Of a stretch of 64,000 nucleotides of DNA, positions 59,900 through 64,000 are shown in pieces. The stretch's first letter is position 1. The number at the start of each line of letters is the position of its first letter. A model generated the notes under the pieces. It was not told the DNA's origin and did no database searches. It saw only the letters and a program-made list of their open reading frames with translations. The stretch lies in NCBI RefSeq assembly GCF_000264905.1, contig NW_006763151.1, positions 245,643 through 309,642 of the forward strand, given 5' to 3'. This DNA comes from Stereum hirsutum FP-91666 SS1 (lineage: Eukaryota; Basidiomycota; Agaricomycetes; Russulales; Stereaceae). Made by a program: the position numbers and the translations under genes.

Positions 59900-61450
59900 T
59901 TTCGTGGTAGTACTAGCGTCTTTTGTGGGGTCCGCAGCAGAAAAAATAGAAACGACAATATATAGCCTATGTGTGGATAGCGCGAGTGTAAGTGGCCAAG
60001 GATACAGCAGAAGAACTGTCGTACAGGTCTAGTAGGATGGATGATGCCCAAGGGTGAGCGGAAATATTAGAGCCGGACGCTGTCCTCGACTCCAGTACAT
60101 ATAGGGAGCTCGAGACTGTCAAAGACATTGCCGCCACATGCGGCACTCATCCAGGGACCAGCGGGTCGGACAAGTGTCGGAGGAGTTTCAGTGGCGATTG
60201 AAAACCCAGAGCTCGGCTTTTTCTTTGCCCTTCAAGCTTCAAATCACCTTTTCTGTGGTATTCGGACTCTCTGAGGTCGTGATAGAGGAATATGAAGTCA
60301 TTTTGCGTACATAGCCAAAGTAACAGTAAGTTACTAGTCGCCTGTCCACCAGAACGCAGGAGAAGAGAGACAGAGTTTTCTCGAACCTGGTCTGAGGCCG
60401 CGCTAGTCCGTGGCGGGGTCTGGAAACCGGCGCGACTTCTTGTCCAGCTGAGTTCGACGCCCCGTTTTGTGGCGCCAACGCGTGTCATCGTCATTATCTA
60501 GGTTATGACGCGGTCGATTGAAGGGATTTGTCTGTCCAATGTCCCAGCCTCAGATTCAACTCTCGAAACCATTCGTCCCGCTGGACCGTCTCAGAAGTCA
60601 GAACCAATACCATTCACTACCCACAAAAGAACTCATCATGATCAAATCAAACACACGAAAGACAAAAATAAAAACGAGAAAGAGAAAGAGATGACTTGAC
60701 AATCATTGAAAAAAAGAGAAAAAGAAGAGAAAATCCACATGTATGTATACGTACCTAAGTTATATAGAACACAGTCGAGACTCGACGGGGAGAGAGGGGG
60801 TACGGAAGAATGACTCGGACTCGATGGATCGATAGCCAATTAAACACAAACACAGAATCAGAATCAGGAAGCCGAAAAGAGAACATGAACAGAAGGCAGA
60901 AGGATGGGAGAACGAGATAGGGATTCAGAAAGAGGCCGGACAGCGGGCGGTTCGGGAGACGAGAGACTCAGATAGATGGGAAGGGAACGCTGGTTTATAT
61001 AACAGACACAATGACAGGTAGACATGGATGACGTGAAACGAGCGGGGAGATATAGGGAGGGAGAAGAGAGGGAGAGAGAGAGACTCAGTGTAGAATGAGT
61101 AGGGTTAAAATGTAATTAGACATGGTGGCGAAGGGGGTTTGAACAATGACGAGGAGGAAGCAGAGGCCGAGAGAAGCTGGACAGAGGCAGAGGCGAGGAC
61201 GGAGGGAACTATCCACGAACGATAAAATTGTATGACATGGCATGGGACAGAGGCGAGCCGAGACGAGAAACGAAACCATAGACCGAGGACGGAATACTAG
61301 TGAACATGCGGGGGAATCATTACGAATGCGGGGTATTGTAGTTGATACGAACAGCACAACACACGAAGGGGGGAAGAAGAGAAAATTAAACCAAGAGGCC
61401 ACTCAATGTCCCGAGCCTGAATATTCAAGGTTAGATCGGACGATCTCACT
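59900..61450. other. 1.55-kb intergenic region with GA-rich microsatellites
   Basis: Promoter of the 403-aa orphan and 3' flank of the KIN1-type kinase. Purine-rich simple repeats are seen at 60655-60735 (AAAGA/GAGAAA units) and 61060-61085 (GAGAGAGA). No gene is seen. Confidence 0.5.
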
Positions 61451-64000
61451 TCACCGTTGGAAGTTGAGGCGGCTATACAACGCAGAACAGATAGTCAGTT
61501 TAGGTTCTCGCCTCACAGAACGGATAGAACTCACTCCCTAGCCATGTCATACAAGAACTTATAACTCCTCAAATTCCCCTTCAACCTCCTAATATCCAAA
61601 CTGAACGTATCCGTCAACCTGTCCAGCCTCGTCAACTCCACCGAGAACCGGACTTCGTCGCCCGCGTCCTGGCTCTGATCACCGTACACGGTGATGCCAT
61701 CCTGTTCGGGTCCAGACGAGGGAAGAGCGACGGTAGGTGAGGTGAGGCTGTTGTCTGGCGAAAGCGGATCGGCGCTGTTCTCGCTCTCGTAGAACGACGC
61801 GGAGGAGATACCGGTGGGTGCACCAGCTTGGGAGGACTGACGTCGCATGAGCAGACCCTTGAGCATCCCGCCCGCCGAGCCGAAGGACTGGCTGGAGGGC
61901 ACTGGGAGTCCACGCTTGTCGACCTAAACAACAGTTAGCGAATGCGATCATACGCTGCAAAGAGGGCAAAAAAGCTCACTCCATTCGACGCCGCACTCCC
62001 CACCATCGTAAACGCCTGCAACCCATTCGTCCCCTGCGCCGCCCCACTCCCCGACGCCCCAATCCCCAACCCGACCCCGACGCCCACCCCATTAGCCAAC
62101 CTACCCCTCTTCGCCCTCACACACCTAAACTTAAACTCACTCTCCACCTGTATCTCAATCCCCATCTCCTCCAAAACCTGCCTCACATGCTTCATCACCT
62201 CCGGCGGACTTCCCGTCGTCGTCGTCGTCGGATCCACCGCGCCATGATGCACCCTCAACTGCGCGGCGCTGTTACTGTTACCTCCGAGCGGCTTCACCGA
62301 ATCGCGATACGACGACCCAGGGACGATACCCCGCTTCATCCGCTCCGCGAACGACGGCGTGGTATTGATGTACGTCGACGAGAACGACGTCTCGATCGAA
62401 TTCGCCGCCGACGCGCTTCGCTGCGGATGCGAAGGTGCCGGTGGCCCACCATGTCCATGTCCATGTCGTGAACTGACGCTCCCCGCCATCGACTGCGACC
62501 CGAGCCCGACATTATTGCTGGTATTGATCGAGGTCGACGAAGGATTATGCGCGCCGGGTCGATACGCCTGTCCCATCTCTCCCGCTCCCGCGGTAGCGAG
62601 CCCGGTCTCAGGATCCGGTCCAGGGCCTTTACTCCTCGACCTGAACCACTGCATGACTTTCCTCGCCTTCGAACTACTCGCCTGCATCCCGCTCCCCACG
62701 CTCTCGTTCCTCTGCACCCCATACGGCGGGTCCATCTTCCCAGGCGTGGCATACGACGATGGAGGCGGCGCGGCCGAGAGCGGAGCCCTCGTGTACTCCC
62801 GTCCGCGTTTCTCCTCCCTGCCGGCGTCCTTCTCCTTCTCCTTGAACGGCGTCTCGACGCTCGTCGCAGTAGTCGCAGTAGTCGCCGAATTCCTCCCCTT
62901 CGACCTCGTCTTCCCGATCGTCTTATCCACCATAACCGTCAACGTATTCCTCCTACTCTTCTTCTCCTTCACACTATCCTTCTCCCCTCCTGCCCCTCCC
63001 GCAGTCGGACTCAACAAAACACTCGACTCCGTGCCCGTACCACCAACCTGCAACGTCGACGGCCTCCTACTCGCACTCCCATTCCCAGACGTCGCAGTCG
63101 AATACTGATCCCCTCCTCCTCCTCCCCCTCCTCCTCCTCCACCGCCAACCGCCGACCCATCCGACGGCACACGCGAGCTAATCCCACTCGCCTGCACATT
63201 CGACGTCTCCGTCCCACTTCCCCCACTCCCATTCCCATTCCCTGCGTTCCCGTTCCCACTCCCTGCATTCCCGTTCGCATTCCCAGCGCCGTTCGCATTC
63301 CCACCAAAGATCTTCCCAAACCCAATCTTATCAAGCGAGATCCCCTTCCTATGCCTTCCCTGTCTCGACGACACACTCCCGTTCGAATTCGAATTATTGA
63401 ACTGCGCGGAGGACGGCGTGCCGGTCGTCTTGTCCTCAGTCGTGGGCGTGTATTGTTGCATCGAACCATGCGCGGGCGTATGTGGCGGACTCGCAGCGTC
63501 GATGGTAACGACCGGCGTCTGTGGGGGTAACATCTGACCATGACCTTGGGATTGCGAACCAGCAGACGGCCTCCTCGTCCTCGCTTGCTGCTGCTGCTGT
63601 TGCTGCTGTCCACGTTCCACCCTCGAACTCGACGCCGGCTGAGCCAACTCCTCCCCCGGCTCTCCATACTCCACCTGAATCGTATGTCTCATCCCCGCCG
63701 CCTTCTTCCTCCCGCTCCCCGTATTCGCCGCATTCGTATTCGTCCCCGTCCCATTCCCCGTCACATTCCCGTTCACCGCACCGTTGTTCGCGTTGGACGG
63801 CGTCGGAAGTGGAAGAGGAAGAGGAAGTGTATCCTTCCACGAGCTCGGAATCGACTGCTCCACCTCCGTCGGCGTAACATGTATATGTCCATACTGCCCC
63901 TGGTCCTCCTCTTGAAGCCTCATCGCAGCAACCCCCGGCCCAGGCGCGAACGGATCGTCCTCGTCCAATGGCGCATGCGACGGCATCGTCACCGAATTAT
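61451..64000 (-). CDS. KIN1-type CAMK protein kinase, C-terminal part with KA1 domain (partial)
   Basis: Open to the right edge; the kinase domain must lie beyond 64000. The visible part begins with low-complexity Gly/Asn/Ser/Gln sequence (poly-Gln near 63590, poly-Gly near 63110-63145, (GN)n near 63220-63300). It then reads PPEVMKHVRQVLEEMGIEIQVESEFKFRC, GSAASNGV, and across an intron DKRGLPVPSSQSFGSAGGML, KGLLMRRQSSQ. The KA1 domain follows (DEVRFSVELTRLDRL, FSLDIRRLKGNLRSYKFLYD). A final intron (61473-61534) gives the family-typical end ARDRLNFQR before TGA 61451-61453; read-through would stop at 61531. KA1 binds acidic phospholipids at the plasma membrane. Kin1-family kinases act in polarity, exocytosis and septation. 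Confidence 0.88.

Noticed and set aside
62547..63530. 327-codon plus-strand open frame
   Set aside because: Antisense to the low-complexity linker of the KIN1-type kinase; its Arg/Pro-rich composition is produced by repeats.

Overview
The window is nuclear DNA of a filamentous basidiomycete, most likely an Agaricomycete. The protein-coding genes are cut by many short introns of about 50-75 bases with GT(A/G)NGT donors, CTRA(C/T)-type branch points and YAG acceptors. Several exons are extremely small (5-21 nt). The gene content is also typical: an N-terminal-helical/ubiquitin-like (ULD) protein, an F-box protein of the basidiomycete type, a peroxisomal Lon, an H2C2 zinc-domain regulator and a DUF7598-like membrane protein. 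One intron-containing nuclear tRNA-Lys(UUU) is present. Gene families were recognised by eye from translations; no database search was run.

Layout. 1-12 kb: five minus-strand units: a partial unknown gene at the edge, a ULD/zinc-ribbon protein, an F-box gene with an in-frame TGA inside the F-box, the peroxisomal Lon protease, and a 1011-aa Ser-rich orphan. 12-21.5 kb: the divergent pair PAN3 (deadenylase subunit) and TFIIE-beta, flanked on each side by two old copies of one inverted-repeat element; the left and right pairs are in opposite orientation. 21.8-28 kb: a MYND zinc-finger protein and a large secreted His-rich protein with tandem repeats. 28.8-35.6 kb: a BRCT-containing family X DNA polymerase and a cytochrome P450, both minus. 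35.6-42.4 kb: gene-poor, with a 1.3-kb MITE-like structure. 42.4-46.9 kb: a two-LIM-domain protein, a TAF8/TAF3-like histone-fold protein and the tRNA, all plus. 47.6-57 kb: a DUF7598-like membrane protein, a secreted seven-repeat Ish1/Msc1 protein, an H2C2 zinc-domain protein and GAPDH, all minus. 57-64 kb: a low-complexity orphan and the C-terminal half of a KIN1-type kinase, whose catalytic domain lies beyond the right edge.

Function. Most genes are independent housekeeping functions: mRNA decay (PAN3), transcription initiation (TFIIE-beta, TAF8-like), glycolysis (GAPDH), peroxisomal protein quality control (Lon), DNA repair (Pol X) and polarity signalling (KIN1). There is no obvious gene cluster; the P450 has no biosynthetic neighbours. 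The accessory signal is concentrated in the repeats at 12.5-14.2, 19.4-21.5 and 36.4-37.7 kb, and in fast-evolving or repetitive proteins (His-rich secreted protein, orphans). I found no clearly new multi-gene system. The strongest items for follow-up are the four-copy inverted element family around PAN3-TFIIE-beta, the His-rich secreted protein and the interrupted F-box gene.
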